A stretch of DNA of 64,000 bases from Clostridiales bacterium (GCA_015056205.1 SVGS01000008.1:1-64000); one strand, 5' to 3'. Counted from the stretch's first letter, positions 24,692 to 34,062 are shown. Numbers and translations: made by a program. Notes: generated by a model from the letters alone, not told the origin.

Positions 24692-24958
24692 TTATTTGTC
24701 AAACCAGCGGCCCAGGTTGAATTTCCGGACCAGCCAGATCACCAGGCAGGCCCCGAGCACGGATACGATGATTTCCCCGATCGTTCCGCTGGGCCCCAGG
24801 CCGATCAGCCGGAACGCAAAGGATCCGATCACGCCTCCGATCCAGCCGACAATCACGTTAACGAGCCAACCGTTCGGCGTTCTGTCCTTCATGATCCGGC
24901 TGGCAAGATATCCGGCCAGCGTCCACAGTGCAATCCGAACAAGCCAGGTCCAGAGCAT
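24692..24958 (-). CDS. GlsB/YeaQ/YmgE family membrane protein
   Basis: An 88-residue hydrophobic protein with three membrane segments and the family's glycine-rich motif (NVIVGWIGGVIGSFAF) and GLGPSGTIGEIIVSVLGA. These small membrane proteins are linked to general stress responses and, in Firmicutes, often to Asp23/Gls24 genes, but their molecular role is not known. The ATG at 24958 is chosen because AAAGGAGG lies eight bases upstream; a GTG two codons earlier is too close. It lies 24 bases after nrdR and ends at the operon terminator. Confidence 0.88.
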   Translation of the reverse strand: MLWTWLVRIALWTLAGYLASRIMKDRTPNGWLVNVIVGWIGGVIGSFAFRLIGLGPSGTIGEIIVSVLGACLVIWLVRKFNLGRWFDK

Positions 24959-24982
24959 ACCCACAGCCTCCTTTGATCTCCG

Positions 24983-25441
24983 TTACATCTTTTCATTCAC
25001 GATTTTCTGCAGTTCTTCCATGAAGGTCGCCACATCGGTAAACTTCCGGTAAACCGCGGCAAAACGCACATAAGCCACATCGTTCAGTTTTTTCAGTTCC
25101 GCCATCACCATGTCGCCCAGTTTCTCGGAAGGAATCTCCCCGTCCATGGACGCGTAAGCCCGCTGCTCAACCCGGGCCACGATTTCGTCAATCTGCTGCA
25201 TGCTGACCGGCAGTTTGTCGCAGGCATGCAGGATTCCGGCCTTGATTTTCTGACTGTCAAAGGCCTCCCGGCGTCCGTCCCGCTTCACGACGAAGAGCGG
25301 GCTCAGCTCCACCTTTTCATAGGTCGTAAACCGTCTGCCGCAGTTGATGCATTCCCGCCGTCTGCGAATACTGTTTCCGTCATCCGTGGGACGCGAATCG
25401 ATCACCTTGCTGTCTACGCAGCTGCAAAACTGGCATTTCAT
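24983..25441 (-). CDS. nrdR: transcriptional repressor NrdR
   Basis: Represses ribonucleotide reductase genes in response to bound ATP/dATP. The 152-residue protein starts with the zinc ribbon (MKCQFC at Cys3/Cys6 and CINCGRRF at Cys31/Cys34) and continues with the ATP-cone domain (VVKRDGRREAFD, RFAAVYRKF). It has full family length. GAGGAGG precedes the ATG. It lies 14 bases downstream of xylB, an unusual partner, and upstream of the GlsB-like gene. No nrd genes or NrdR boxes were seen in the window. Confidence 0.96.
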   Translation of the reverse strand: MKCQFCSCVDSKVIDSRPTDDGNSIRRRRECINCGRRFTTYEKVELSPLFVVKRDGRREAFDSQKIKAGILHACDKLPVSMQQIDEIVARVEQRAYASMDGEIPSEKLGDMVMAELKKLNDVAYVRFAAVYRKFTDVATFMEELQKIVNEKM

Positions 25442-25455
25442 TCAGGTTCTCCTCC

Positions 25456-26979
25456 TCACAGCGCGCCCAGTTCTTTGAACAGCTCCCGGTTGGCCTGATA
25501 CAGCTTCCGGTAAATCTGATACACTGCCGCGTACTTCGGAACGTTTTCCTGAATCGGATTCTGAGGTGTGTTCACCTTGATCATTTTGTGGCAGGCTTCC
25601 CGCACGCTGCCGTACAGGCCGGCGCCTACGCTGGCCAGAATGGCGACGCCCAGCGCGGGGCCTTCGGTGTTCACTGTCGTCGCGACCGGGCACTGCATGA
25701 CGTCCGCCAGCATCTGCCGCCAAAGGGGGCTCTTTCCGCCGCCGCCGCAGGCGAGCATGGTCTCCGGAGCCACGCCCATCTCCGCGAGCACGCTCAGGCA
25801 GTCCTTCAGGCTGTAGGTTACGCCTTCCATGACAGCCCGCAGCAGATCCCGCCGCTGATGCATGGCGCTCAGGCCGATAAACATGCCGCGGCAGTCACTG
25901 TCCAGATGGGGCGTCCGCTCGCCCATCAGATAAGGGGCGTAAAGCAGCTTGTTGGCGCCGATGGGGCTCCTGGCCGCCTCCTGATTCGTCAGCTCATAGA
26001 CATCCACACCCATGGCGGCCGCCGTAATGCTTTCAGCCCCGCAGAACTGGTCGCGGAACCATTTCAGGCTCAGGCCGGCGGCCTGGGTCACGCCCATCAC
26101 ATGCCAGGCTCCGGGTACCGCGCAGCAGAAGGTATGCACCCGGCCCTTCGGATCGATGGCCAGCTTGTCCGTATGGGCAAAAACCACGCCGCTGGTCCCG
26201 ATGGTGGTGAAAGCTTTTCCGTCTTCCACAACACCGGTTCCCACCGCGGCGGCCGCGTTGTCCCCCGCTCCGCCCACGACCAGAGTCTTCTCGCTCAGTC
26301 CCGTCAGCCTGGCTGCGGACGCGGAAATATGGCCGGTTACCTCGCAGCTTTCATAAACCTTCGGCAGCAGGGCGGGATCGATATCCAGAATCTCCAGCAG
26401 TTCCCTGCTCCAGCAGCGGTTCGGCACATCCAGCATCTGCATGCCGCTGGCGTCCGATACCTCGGTGGCGTAGTCTCCTGTCAGCATGAAACGCACGTAA
26501 TCCTTGGGCAGCAGGATATGCCTGCAGCGGGCGTAATTCTCCGGTTCATGATTCCGCACCCAGATCAGTTTGCTCAGGGTAAAGCCGGTCAGCGCTGGGT
26601 TCGCCGTAATCCGGATCAGATTGTCGTAACCGACCTTCTCCGTGATTTCCTCGCATTCTTTGGCGGTTCTCTGATCACACCAGATGATGGAAGGGCGAAT
26701 GACCTCGTTCCGCTCGTCCAGCATCACCAGGCCGTGCATCTGCCCGCTGATTCCCATGGACACAACGTCTTCGGCGGAAATGCCGCTTTTCTCGAGGACG
26801 GTGCGGATCGTGCTGACCGCAGCGTTGTACCAGTCCGCAGGATCCTGCTCGGCCCAGCCGTTCTGCGGCTGAGACATCGGATATTCCACGGTGGCGGAGG
26901 CAATCCCCTTCCCGTCCTGATCAAACAAAACCGTCTTGGTACCGGAGGTTCCCAGATCAATGCCCAATACGTATTTCAT
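25456..26979 (-). CDS. xylB: xylulokinase
   Basis: Phosphorylates D-xylulose to xylulose-5-phosphate for the pentose phosphate pathway. A FGGY-family kinase of 507 residues: N-terminal ATPase-fold phosphate loop GIDLGTSGTKTVLFD, the substrate aspartate region (SGQMHGLV, IIWCDQRT), the second lobe with GGAGDNAAAAVGTGVV and the adenosine-binding CGGGGKSPLWRQMLADV. AAGGAG lies before the ATG. It has its own consensus promoter overlapped by a palindrome, so sugar-dependent control is likely. Xylose isomerase and a xylose transporter are not adjacent. Confidence 0.95.
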   Translation of the reverse strand: MKYVLGIDLGTSGTKTVLFDQDGKGIASATVEYPMSQPQNGWAEQDPADWYNAAVSTIRTVLEKSGISAEDVVSMGISGQMHGLVMLDERNEVIRPSIIWCDQRTAKECEEITEKVGYDNLIRITANPALTGFTLSKLIWVRNHEPENYARCRHILLPKDYVRFMLTGDYATEVSDASGMQMLDVPNRCWSRELLEILDIDPALLPKVYESCEVTGHISASAARLTGLSEKTLVVGGAGDNAAAAVGTGVVEDGKAFTTIGTSGVVFAHTDKLAIDPKGRVHTFCCAVPGAWHVMGVTQAAGLSLKWFRDQFCGAESITAAAMGVDVYELTNQEAARSPIGANKLLYAPYLMGERTPHLDSDCRGMFIGLSAMHQRRDLLRAVMEGVTYSLKDCLSVLAEMGVAPETMLACGGGGKSPLWRQMLADVMQCPVATTVNTEGPALGVAILASVGAGLYGSVREACHKMIKVNTPQNPIQENVPKYAAVYQIYRKLYQANRELFKELGAL

Positions 26980-27023
26980 GATGAAATTCTCCTTTGATCC
27001 ACAAAATATAGGGGTTTTTCGAT

Positions 27024-27041
27024 CAATTCATTATAGAATTG
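27024..27041 (-). promoter_or_regulatory. candidate operator over the xylB promoter
   Basis: Perfect inverted repeat CAATTC-N6-GAATTG whose centre is the -10 hexamer of the xylB promoter. A dimeric repressor bound here would block initiation. It does not look like the known Bacillus XylR operator, so the regulator is unidentified. Confidence 0.45.
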
Positions 27042-27058
27042 TGTCCCGTTGCTGTCAA
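27030..27058 (-). promoter_or_regulatory. promoter of xylB-nrdR
   Basis: Consensus TTGACA (minus strand, 27053-27058), 17-base spacer, consensus TATAAT (27030-27035), 51 bases before xylB. The -35 overlaps the last codons of the HAD gene. Confidence 0.85.
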
Positions 27059-27732
27059 CCTTTATTATTGTCCCTTTCAGTGTTGGGTTCTGTCCCTTTT
27101 TCCGTCTCTCCGGGAGCCTTCCGAAGCAGCACACCCTTCCGGAGCATCTTCTGCTCCAGCTCCTCCCGGTCTCCGTGAAACACGATTCCCTGCCATCCGC
27201 AGCCGATGGCCGCCGCCACGTTGGGCGGGGCATCGTCGATAAAAAGGCATTCCTCCGGTTTCAGGGAAAAGCGTTCCGTAAACAGCCGGTAGATTTCCGG
27301 GTTCGGCTTCACCACATGCACATCGCAGGAGATCAGCGTGCCGTCGAACAGCTCACTGACGGGAAAACGGGGCCAGTAGCGGTGCTGTGCCGTGCTGGCG
27401 TTGGACAGAAGATACAGCCGGTATCCGGAGCGCTTCAGCTCCCGGGCCAGTCCCTCCATTCCGGGGATCATCTCCCGCTCATCCGCCCAGTGCCACAGAA
27501 GGCGCTTCATCTTTTCCCGCAGCGCACCTGAGATCCGGGGCAGGATCGAGGCTTCCGCCGTTTCCTCCGTCATGATTCCCAGATCCATCATCGCCCATTC
27601 AGCGGAAACAAACAGCTCCCGCATCAGCAGCTGCCGCTCACCGGGATCCGTTACCCCTTCCCGGTCCATAAAGTGGTCCGGATCGAACCGGATCAGCACC
27701 TGCCCCATATCAAACACAATATTCCGAATCAT
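27055..27732 (-). CDS. HAD-family phosphatase (YihX-like)
   Basis: A 225-residue haloacid dehalogenase hydrolase. Motif I is VFDMGQVLIRFD (nucleophile Asp), motif II LLSNAS, motif III lysine in VVKPNPEIY, and motif IV FIDDAPPNVAAA. The helical cap is inserted after motif I, as in YihX (alpha-D-glucose-1-phosphatase) relatives, so a sugar phosphate is a reasonable but unproven substrate. The ATG at 27732 follows AGAGGT; an in-frame codon at 27765 is poorly placed. The C terminus is a charged tail (GETEKGTEPNTERDNNK) that overlaps the xylB -35 element. Confidence 0.85.
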   Translation of the reverse strand: MIRNIVFDMGQVLIRFDPDHFMDREGVTDPGERQLLMRELFVSAEWAMMDLGIMTEETAEASILPRISGALREKMKRLLWHWADEREMIPGMEGLARELKRSGYRLYLLSNASTAQHRYWPRFPVSELFDGTLISCDVHVVKPNPEIYRLFTERFSLKPEECLFIDDAPPNVAAAIGCGWQGIVFHGDREELEQKMLRKGVLLRKAPGETEKGTEPNTERDNNKG

Positions 27733-27804
27733 TGTTCTACCTCTGTTTTCTTCTGTGCGCTTCACCGGCGCGGCTCATTTCCGTCCTTTTCCGGATGCCT
27801 GTCT

Positions 27805-27833
27805 ATTGTATCGGATCGTGGCGCCTTTGGCAA
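27805..27833 (-). promoter_or_regulatory. promoter of the HAD phosphatase gene
   Basis: TTGCCA (minus strand, 27828-27833), 17-base spacer and TACAAT (27805-27810), about 70 bases before the start. Confidence 0.6.
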
Positions 27834-27892
27834 GAACGCCCGCCTCAGCGGCGCGGTATTCCCGGGAAGCGGTATGGAATATGCGTTCCGTG

Positions 27893-27941
27893 AAAAAAAA
27901 GGACCGGGAAGCCCGGATCCGATCCGATCGCTTCCCGGCCC
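27893..27941 (-). terminator. terminator of the nine-gene sugar transport operon
   Basis: GGCCGGGAAGC pairs with GCTTCCCGGT around a 17-base loop, followed on the minus strand by eight T. It lies 25 bases after the last gene (binding protein at 27966). Confidence 0.85.
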
Positions 27942-27965
27942 TCTGAAAGGGGGTCGAAATCAGTC

Positions 27966-29318
27966 TTACTTATTGTTGAAGGTATCGCACAGAGCCTGCC
28001 AGGCGGGCATGCCGGCTTCGATCAGCTCCGCGGGGGTGGATCCGCCCAGGGCCCACAGCAGGCTGTTGCCCAGCACGTCGTTCTGCGTACCCAGATACAG
28101 GGTCTTGTTTACGCGGGCATGCTCCGGCTCACGCAGCATGGCGTAGGTTTCATCCACAGCGCGCTCGTCGGTGTAGTTGTACTTGTTGCCGATCCAGTTG
28201 CCTTCCGTCTCCACACCGGGGGTGTCATTGGTCCACAGGTCATACAGGAAGGTCAGCTTCGCGACGGTCTCCTCGTCGTAGCAGGCGGGGATCAGGGTGA
28301 TGTTGTCGCTGACGACGGTGATATAGGTACCGCCTTCGTTCGGCACGGGGAAGGCCACGCAGCCCCACTCATCCTTCATGTCAGCCATTTCGGAGTTGTC
28401 GTTGAATCCGCCGTAGGTCTGATACATATAGAATCCGCAGTAGCCCTGCTTCCAGGCATCCTTGTACCAGTCCCAGTTGGCGCCTTCGGGAGTGGGCGCC
28501 CAGTACTTGGCCTGCAGATCCTTGCCCCAGGTCAGCGCGCTGATGGTGGCGTCGCTGTTCATGGTGGGCTGCAGTTTGCCGTTCTCATCGAAATCGAAGA
28601 AGCTGCCGCCGTTGGAGAACACCGCGCAGACGTACATATCGTCGCCGGAGCCCAGAATGCCGTAGATATCATTCACGCCGTCGTTGTCCGTATCGCGGGT
28701 GATGGTCTTCAGCATGTCTTCGAAAGCGGCCCAGGTCCACTTTCCTTCCTTCTGGAGATCATAAATGGTGTTCCAGTCGATACCCGCTTCCTGCAGAACC
28801 CGCTTGTTGAAGTACAGGCAGCCGCGGGGCTCGGAGTTGCCGGCGTACAGGCCGTAGATCTTTCCGCCGATGGTCATGAAATCCCGCTCAGCGGCATTCC
28901 ACTTGTCGCTCTGCAGATCCACATACTTGTCGCTCACGGGGGCGACGACGCCGCCGGATACCAGAGAGGCCACGCTGCCGGGCTCGATGATGTACAGCCG
29001 CAGGCTGCCGTCGGGGCTGGTGGTGAAGTTGGTCATCTGGGTCGCGTTGCTGCCCCAGTCGCCGTCCTGCTTCTGGCTCAGATTGACGTTGTAGGTCTTG
29101 TTAATCCAGTCACGGTAGTCGTACTGAAGCTGCTCTTCTTCAGTGGGATCGGTCTTCCGGGCGCCTTCACCGGACCAGTAGTCGTAAATGGTGACGTCCG
29201 CGCCGCCAAAGTCGATGCCTTCGACGACGGCCGGATAGCCTTCGGGAGCCTCAGCCAGCGCGCTGCAGCATGCGAGCAGCATCATCGCGGCCATAACCAG
29301 TGCAAGAACCTTCTTCAT
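27966..29318 (-). CDS. extracellular sugar-binding protein (family 1)
   Basis: A 450-residue ABC substrate-binding protein. A signal peptide (MKKVLALVMAAMMLLACCSA) has a cysteine pair near its end, which could be a lipobox (LLAC), followed by the mature Venus-flytrap body with typical motifs GKIYGLYAG, LYFNKRVLQEAGI, WTWAAFEDMLKTITRD and an aromatic-rich WDWYKDAWKQGYCGFYMY region that may stack on sugars. It captures an oligosaccharide for the permease pair encoded just upstream. It is the last gene of the run; a 119-base gap with a hairpin precedes it, suggesting separate control of its mRNA level. Confidence 0.88.
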   Translation of the reverse strand: MKKVLALVMAAMMLLACCSALAEAPEGYPAVVEGIDFGGADVTIYDYWSGEGARKTDPTEEEQLQYDYRDWINKTYNVNLSQKQDGDWGSNATQMTNFTTSPDGSLRLYIIEPGSVASLVSGGVVAPVSDKYVDLQSDKWNAAERDFMTIGGKIYGLYAGNSEPRGCLYFNKRVLQEAGIDWNTIYDLQKEGKWTWAAFEDMLKTITRDTDNDGVNDIYGILGSGDDMYVCAVFSNGGSFFDFDENGKLQPTMNSDATISALTWGKDLQAKYWAPTPEGANWDWYKDAWKQGYCGFYMYQTYGGFNDNSEMADMKDEWGCVAFPVPNEGGTYITVVSDNITLIPACYDEETVAKLTFLYDLWTNDTPGVETEGNWIGNKYNYTDERAVDETYAMLREPEHARVNKTLYLGTQNDVLGNSLLWALGGSTPAELIEAGMPAWQALCDTFNNK

Positions 29319-29351
29319 GATGGAATACCCTCCTTAAATGATATATTGCCT

Positions 29352-29374
29352 ACAGAATGAACACCTCATTCTGT
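29352..29374 (-). other. intercistronic hairpin before the binding-protein gene
   Basis: Perfect ACAGAATGA / TCATTCTGT stem with a 5-base loop in the gap between permease and binding protein. There is no T run; a processing or mRNA-stabilising element that raises the binding protein relative to the permeases is a reasonable guess. Confidence 0.5.
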
Positions 29375-29437
29375 AAATGCACTCTGGAATCAGCTGTGCT
29401 TATCATAGCACATTTCAGGCCTGTTGGCAATCATCTG

Positions 29438-30562
29438 TTATTCCTTTGAGCCGGACATTGCCAGGCTTTCCACGAAGGTCCGCTGGGTAAACAGGTACAG
29501 AATCACCAGCGGAATGGCGCAGATCAGCACGGCGATGGAAATCAGCTGCTGCTGGCGGCCGTTGGGAACCACCACGGCCACGCTGCTGTCCGCTGAGAAA
29601 TACCGGGACATTTTCGTTACCATGGAAGCCATCTGATTGGAGTAAGTCGAAATCGAGGTGATGGGCAGGAACAGGCGGGTATAGAAGATATCCGTCCACT
29701 GCCACACAAAGCTGAACAGGAAGCAGCTGGCAATCGTGGGCAGCGCGTCCGGCAGCATGATTTTGATAAAGGTATGCAGCGTGCCGCAGCCGTCCACATA
29801 GGCCGCCTCCTCCAGGCTGGTGGGAATGCCCTGGAAATACTGGCGCATAATATAGATATACAGCCCGTTTTTCAGTCCCATACAGGTCAGCGCCATGATC
29901 GCGTAGGCGGAAACGTTGGCCCGCAGGTTCAGGGCGGAGCCGGTCAGCAGCTGGATCAGTCCGACGCCGGTTCCGTCCACAACGCTGAGCACCCGCTGGC
30001 CGAAGTTCAGCCCCTCCGCGTTGACGCCGAACAGCGTAAAGATTTTCAGGATATCGAAATTGGCAAAGTTCATATACAGTGCGGACTGAATGGTCTGCGG
30101 CGGAATGATGATCACCGCAATCACGCAGGCGAACCAGAATTTCTTTCCCCGGAAATTGTACCGGGCAAAGCCATAGGCCACCAGCGTTGTGGAGATGATG
30201 GTCAGTGCGGAGATCAGGGCGGAAACCCACAGGGTGTTCAGCAGGGCGTTAAAGTGCCAGTTTCCGCCGATGGCCTTCAGGTCGGTCAGCTCCGCCACGA
30301 TGCGGTAATTGTCCAGCGTCACGTTCCGGGGCAGCAGGATGATGGTGGAATCGTACAGATCCTTTTCCTGCATCAGGCTCATGGAAAAGCGGGTCAGCAG
30401 CGGCTGGATAATCATGAAGCACAGGCCGAACAGCAGCAGGCCCCGGATCACGGAGATGGCAATCTGTCCGAGGCGCTTTTTCAGCAGATATCCCCCGCTG
30501 CGCCTGTTCCGCTCCCAGAAATCCTTGTTCTTGCCGACGAAAACCGTATTGTTCTTGCTCAT
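29438..30562 (-). CDS. carbohydrate ABC permease (MalG/LplC type)
   Basis: A 374-residue inner-membrane permease with six main membrane segments. The EAA docking loop reads EEAAYVDGCGTLHTFIKIMLPDALP, which contacts the ATPase, and the C-terminal FTQRTFVESLAMSGSKE ending is typical of the MalG branch (VxGxxK). The N terminus has about 35 extra cytosolic residues rich in charges before the first segment. It overlaps the previous permease gene by four bases, so the two make the transmembrane dimer. No ATPase gene is nearby; a shared MsmK-like ATPase encoded elsewhere must energise it. Confidence 0.9.
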   Translation of the reverse strand: MSKNNTVFVGKNKDFWERNRRSGGYLLKKRLGQIAISVIRGLLLFGLCFMIIQPLLTRFSMSLMQEKDLYDSTIILLPRNVTLDNYRIVAELTDLKAIGGNWHFNALLNTLWVSALISALTIISTTLVAYGFARYNFRGKKFWFACVIAVIIIPPQTIQSALYMNFANFDILKIFTLFGVNAEGLNFGQRVLSVVDGTGVGLIQLLTGSALNLRANVSAYAIMALTCMGLKNGLYIYIMRQYFQGIPTSLEEAAYVDGCGTLHTFIKIMLPDALPTIASCFLFSFVWQWTDIFYTRLFLPITSISTYSNQMASMVTKMSRYFSADSSVAVVVPNGRQQQLISIAVLICAIPLVILYLFTQRTFVESLAMSGSKE

Positions 30563-31473
30563 TGTGCTGATTTCACCGCCTTTGTGATGATGAAGGAGCT
30601 GAGCAGGATAAACACAAGGGCCACGGCGAAGTAAATCCAGCTCATGGCTGAAGAAACCCCGAACTTGAAGTCCTTGTACATCACTTCCGTGATCCGTTCC
30701 ATCACCCGGTTGTCGTTCTTCATGAAGAAGTCCACGATGGTATAGATGCAGTTTACCAGCAGCAGCGGACTGACCATGGGGAAGGTAATCTTCCAGAAGG
30801 ACTCCCAGGCCGTACAGCCTTCCACGTCCGCAGCCTCATAAAGCGAGGGGGAGATGGCCTGAAGGCCCGTCAGGAAGATAATGATCTGAATGCCGCTGGC
30901 CATGACAATGTCATAGATGGCGTCGATCATCTGGAACACTACGTCAAATACGCCGCTGCCCACTCCCGATACGGAAAGCAGATTTTGCAGGGAAGCGGAG
31001 ATATTGACCCCCGCGGCGCCCTCCACGGATTCCGCGACCCCCGCCATCATGTCGTAGAATTCATTCTGGCTTTCAATCCCCGGCAGGACGCCGGAAGACA
31101 GAATCACCGGCAGAAAGAAGATCGCCCGTGCCAGCGTCCGGCCCTTGAAGTCCTGGTTCAGAATGACGGCAATCACAAAGCTCAGCACCAGGGTCGCGAT
31201 GGTATTAATCACCATCCTGCCGATTTCGTCCGTGATATACTGATTGAAATAAGGATCCACCGCCATCGCGGTATGATAGTTGTCCAGGCCGATCCAGGTC
31301 ATCTGGTATCCCTGTCCCGGTACGATTTTGACATCGCTCAGGGACATGATCAGGGACTGGATCATCGGTCTGGCCATGAACAGGATAAAACCGATGATAA
31401 AGGGAAGAATAAACAGGTATCCGGTTCTTGCCCGCCGCTGCTGCATCGTAACCGGCTTTCGTCCGCGGCTCAT
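30559..31473 (-). CDS. sugar ABC permease (MalF/LplB type)
   Basis: A 304-residue permease: YLFILPFIIGFILFMARPM is the first membrane segment, and the EAA loop is YEAADVEGCTAWESFWKITFP. A loop near residues 140-165 (SQNEFYDMMAGVAESVEGAAG) and a second hydrophilic insertion are larger than in MalF-type permeases without extra domains. The ATG at 31473 has GGGGGAG seven bases upstream and overlaps the DUF5696 gene by four bases. It pairs with the downstream MalG-type permease to form a channel for the binding protein at 27966. Confidence 0.88.
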   Translation of the reverse strand: MSRGRKPVTMQQRRARTGYLFILPFIIGFILFMARPMIQSLIMSLSDVKIVPGQGYQMTWIGLDNYHTAMAVDPYFNQYITDEIGRMVINTIATLVLSFVIAVILNQDFKGRTLARAIFFLPVILSSGVLPGIESQNEFYDMMAGVAESVEGAAGVNISASLQNLLSVSGVGSGVFDVVFQMIDAIYDIVMASGIQIIIFLTGLQAISPSLYEAADVEGCTAWESFWKITFPMVSPLLLVNCIYTIVDFFMKNDNRVMERITEVMYKDFKFGVSSAMSWIYFAVALVFILLSSFIITKAVKSAQ

Positions 31474-34046
31474 GTTCCGCTCCCCCTTTCCACCCAATAG
31501 TCCCGGGCCGGCGCAACCGCGTTTCCGATCCGGTAATCCGTATTTCCGTAGTTTACATACACCCGGGTTCCGTCCGCATAGGTGGTTCGGTATACTTCCT
31601 CCGTCAGCTTCTCATGCGCTGTGATTTTCTGGCTGTTCAGTCCCTTCATTTCCCGCTGGTATCGCAGGATCATGCCGATCACCTGGTCCTTCCAGTAGCG
31701 ATAGCCGGAGGAGGTATAGCAGCTGTAATCGGAATCCTTCAGCACCCGGGTATCCTCCGCCATGAAGGTGAAGTTCAGCCCGGCGCCGTATTCGGCGCAT
31801 TCCAGCAGCATGGTCTGATAATCGCCGGACAGATTGATGGCTTCTCCGGTATAATCCTTCATGCCGTGCAGCGCGATCTGGTAGAAGGGAATCCGCTCAT
31901 CGATGATCGCGTAGGCCTGCCCCGTCAGATTCATATCGGTGATCAGATCGGCGTAGGGCACCGCATAATCATTGCCTTCCTTGATCGAAATCTTCTGTCC
32001 CGCCTCCGCGGCCTCGCGCATGACCTCGATGTTCATCGCCTTGACCTGTTCCCGGGTAATCAGATCCCGGGGATAATAGTCCGCGCTCAGCAGGTTTCCG
32101 ATATCCCGGAAGGCAATTCCCGCCACGTTCCGGTTCTTCAGGCCGGCAATCAGCGTCGAAGCATTCTTCCGGGCGTAACCCGGCCGCACCAGGTAGTAAT
32201 CGTCCAGCCAGTCGGCGATTCCGTAGGTGACGATATCGTAGGGATACAGATGAACCTGCTCCCGGGTGGCATACCGCGCCGCGTCCCGGAAGGACAGGAA
32301 CCCGTCAAAGAGGCCGCTGTGATAGGCGAAGCAGGTAATGCCGTCCAGATAGAGCGTCACTCCCCTGCCGGCCGCTTCCGCCACAAGCTGGTTCAGTCCG
32401 CTGTCTCCGCCCAGCTCGCCCAGCGTATGCACGCCTGTCAGCACCTTCTGACGGACGCCTCCGTTCATCCAACCCGTCATACGGATGTTCAGGTTTCCGA
32501 TCTCCCGCTCTGACAGCTCGTCCAGAATCTGTCTGGCTTGCCCGAAGGTGGTGGTAGCCACCACGCTGTCGACAGGAATGCCGAACTTGACTACTTTTTT
32601 ATTGATGGCGCCGATCAGCTCCACGTTCACCGGCACGTCTTCCGAAGCCCTGGCATCCTTCATCTCCGGGCTGGTTTCCCGGAGATAATCGCCGTATGCG
32701 GCGGCCAGCATGGCATAATCCCCGCTGTCGACGAAGCGGTAGCGCTGGCGTATGGTATCCTCCGGGATTTTCTTTTCATACACATATACCAGCTGAGCCG
32801 TCTTGTTGGATACGTTATACTGCTCCGCGTGCAGCACGTTATAGCGCGCATATACCGTATTGTAGCTGTTGTACCGGCCGGAGATATCCGCGTTGACGCC
32901 CGCGTAGGAGCTGGCCCCCTCCATGATGCAGATGAAGCCCGCCTGATCCTTCACCGCGCCGAACACCGGGAAAGCGTTCTCCGTCTCGCTGACGGCTTCC
33001 TTTCGCTGTACGCCGTAATCCCAGCCGTACAGGTTCGCGTAGTACGTGCTCTGGCTCAGCTTTCCGTTATTGTAGTGAATGAGGGCTCCGCCGCCTTCAG
33101 GCAGCAGCAGATAGCCGTCGTCCGCTGTGCCGCCCGCCCCGAACATGGGCAGCGGGCTGACATAGGTGATGGGGTATTCCGTCCGGTAACGGATCTCGCT
33201 GTACGGAATCTCCACCACCAGATCCTTCCCGTCCAGCCGGTAGATCATGCTGACGTTGAACACGGGACCGTTCTGGCCGCCGCCGCCGGCTACCAGCTGC
33301 ATATCCGTCTCATAATCTTCCTGCGTATAGCCGGCCTCCGCGAAATATCCCTCGATTTTTTCCTTGTTGGAGGTGCTGGTTTCCGCCTTCAGGATATACA
33401 GGGCCTGCTCCGTAATGGAGGGATAGGAAGCGATGAGCTCCTCCTTATTGTCCTTTTTATCCAGCTTTTCCGGTTCCACCAGGGTGTAGTTGGAGGACAG
33501 TTTTTTCTTGGTGGCTTTGCTCATTTTATCCGTGAACTGCGTATACCGTTCCTTTGTAATGGCGGAAGGAATCAGATAGACCCGTTCAATCTGACCCACG
33601 GCATAGTCCACCCGGATGGAATTGTCCTCCTGTTTCTGAACCGAATAGCTTCCGTTCTGAACCGAGTAGGTATAATTGTTCATGCCCACTTCTCCGCCGG
33701 AGGTGGTGTAGGTCACAATCAGGGTGGAGGACAGCGTATCCTTGTTCAGGCTCAGCGCGATGGGATCGCTCGCCGCGTCTTCCGGATTGGAGCGCCAAAC
33801 CGTTCCGCTTTTCTTCTCTGTTACGGTGAACTGTGTGGTTTTCGGATCCAGGCTGAACAGCAGGCTGTCATTCTCCATCGTCAGCTCCGCCCCGTCGCCC
33901 TCATAATAGCCGATCACCGGCGGATCGTTCTCTTCGGTTTCCTGTTGTCCGTACAGCGGAATTCCCACAAAGATCACCAGAGCCGCCAGCAGCCCCGCCG
34001 TAATGATCCAGGGAATCAGCCGCCGGATCAGGGATTTCCTTCTCAT
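31470..34046 (-). CDS. DUF5696 membrane-anchored extracellular protein
   Basis: An 858-residue protein of the DUF5696 family. An N-terminal membrane segment (about residues 11-30) anchors a very large extracellular part. The middle has beta-rich segments (TMENDSLLFSLDPKTTQF, PEGGGALIHYNNGKL), and the C-terminal half (about 480-800) contains a TIM-barrel-like stretch with IRMTGWMNGGVRQ, LYLDGITCFAY and GIAFRDIGNLLSADYY. The last resembles glycoside hydrolase-like folds, but no catalytic pair can be named with confidence. Position inside a sugar-transport operon suggests it binds or processes the transported glycan at the cell surface. It couples to the downstream permease by a 4-base overlap. 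Confidence 0.8.
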   Translation of the reverse strand: MRRKSLIRRLIPWIITAGLLAALVIFVGIPLYGQQETEENDPPVIGYYEGDGAELTMENDSLLFSLDPKTTQFTVTEKKSGTVWRSNPEDAASDPIALSLNKDTLSSTLIVTYTTSGGEVGMNNYTYSVQNGSYSVQKQEDNSIRVDYAVGQIERVYLIPSAITKERYTQFTDKMSKATKKKLSSNYTLVEPEKLDKKDNKEELIASYPSITEQALYILKAETSTSNKEKIEGYFAEAGYTQEDYETDMQLVAGGGGQNGPVFNVSMIYRLDGKDLVVEIPYSEIRYRTEYPITYVSPLPMFGAGGTADDGYLLLPEGGGALIHYNNGKLSQSTYYANLYGWDYGVQRKEAVSETENAFPVFGAVKDQAGFICIMEGASSYAGVNADISGRYNSYNTVYARYNVLHAEQYNVSNKTAQLVYVYEKKIPEDTIRQRYRFVDSGDYAMLAAAYGDYLRETSPEMKDARASEDVPVNVELIGAINKKVVKFGIPVDSVVATTTFGQARQILDELSEREIGNLNIRMTGWMNGGVRQKVLTGVHTLGELGGDSGLNQLVAEAAGRGVTLYLDGITCFAYHSGLFDGFLSFRDAARYATREQVHLYPYDIVTYGIADWLDDYYLVRPGYARKNASTLIAGLKNRNVAGIAFRDIGNLLSADYYPRDLITREQVKAMNIEVMREAAEAGQKISIKEGNDYAVPYADLITDMNLTGQAYAIIDERIPFYQIALHGMKDYTGEAINLSGDYQTMLLECAEYGAGLNFTFMAEDTRVLKDSDYSCYTSSGYRYWKDQVIGMILRYQREMKGLNSQKITAHEKLTEEVYRTTYADGTRVYVNYGNTDYRIGNAVAPARDYWVERGSGT

Positions 34047-34062
34047 GCTCTCTCTACCCTCC

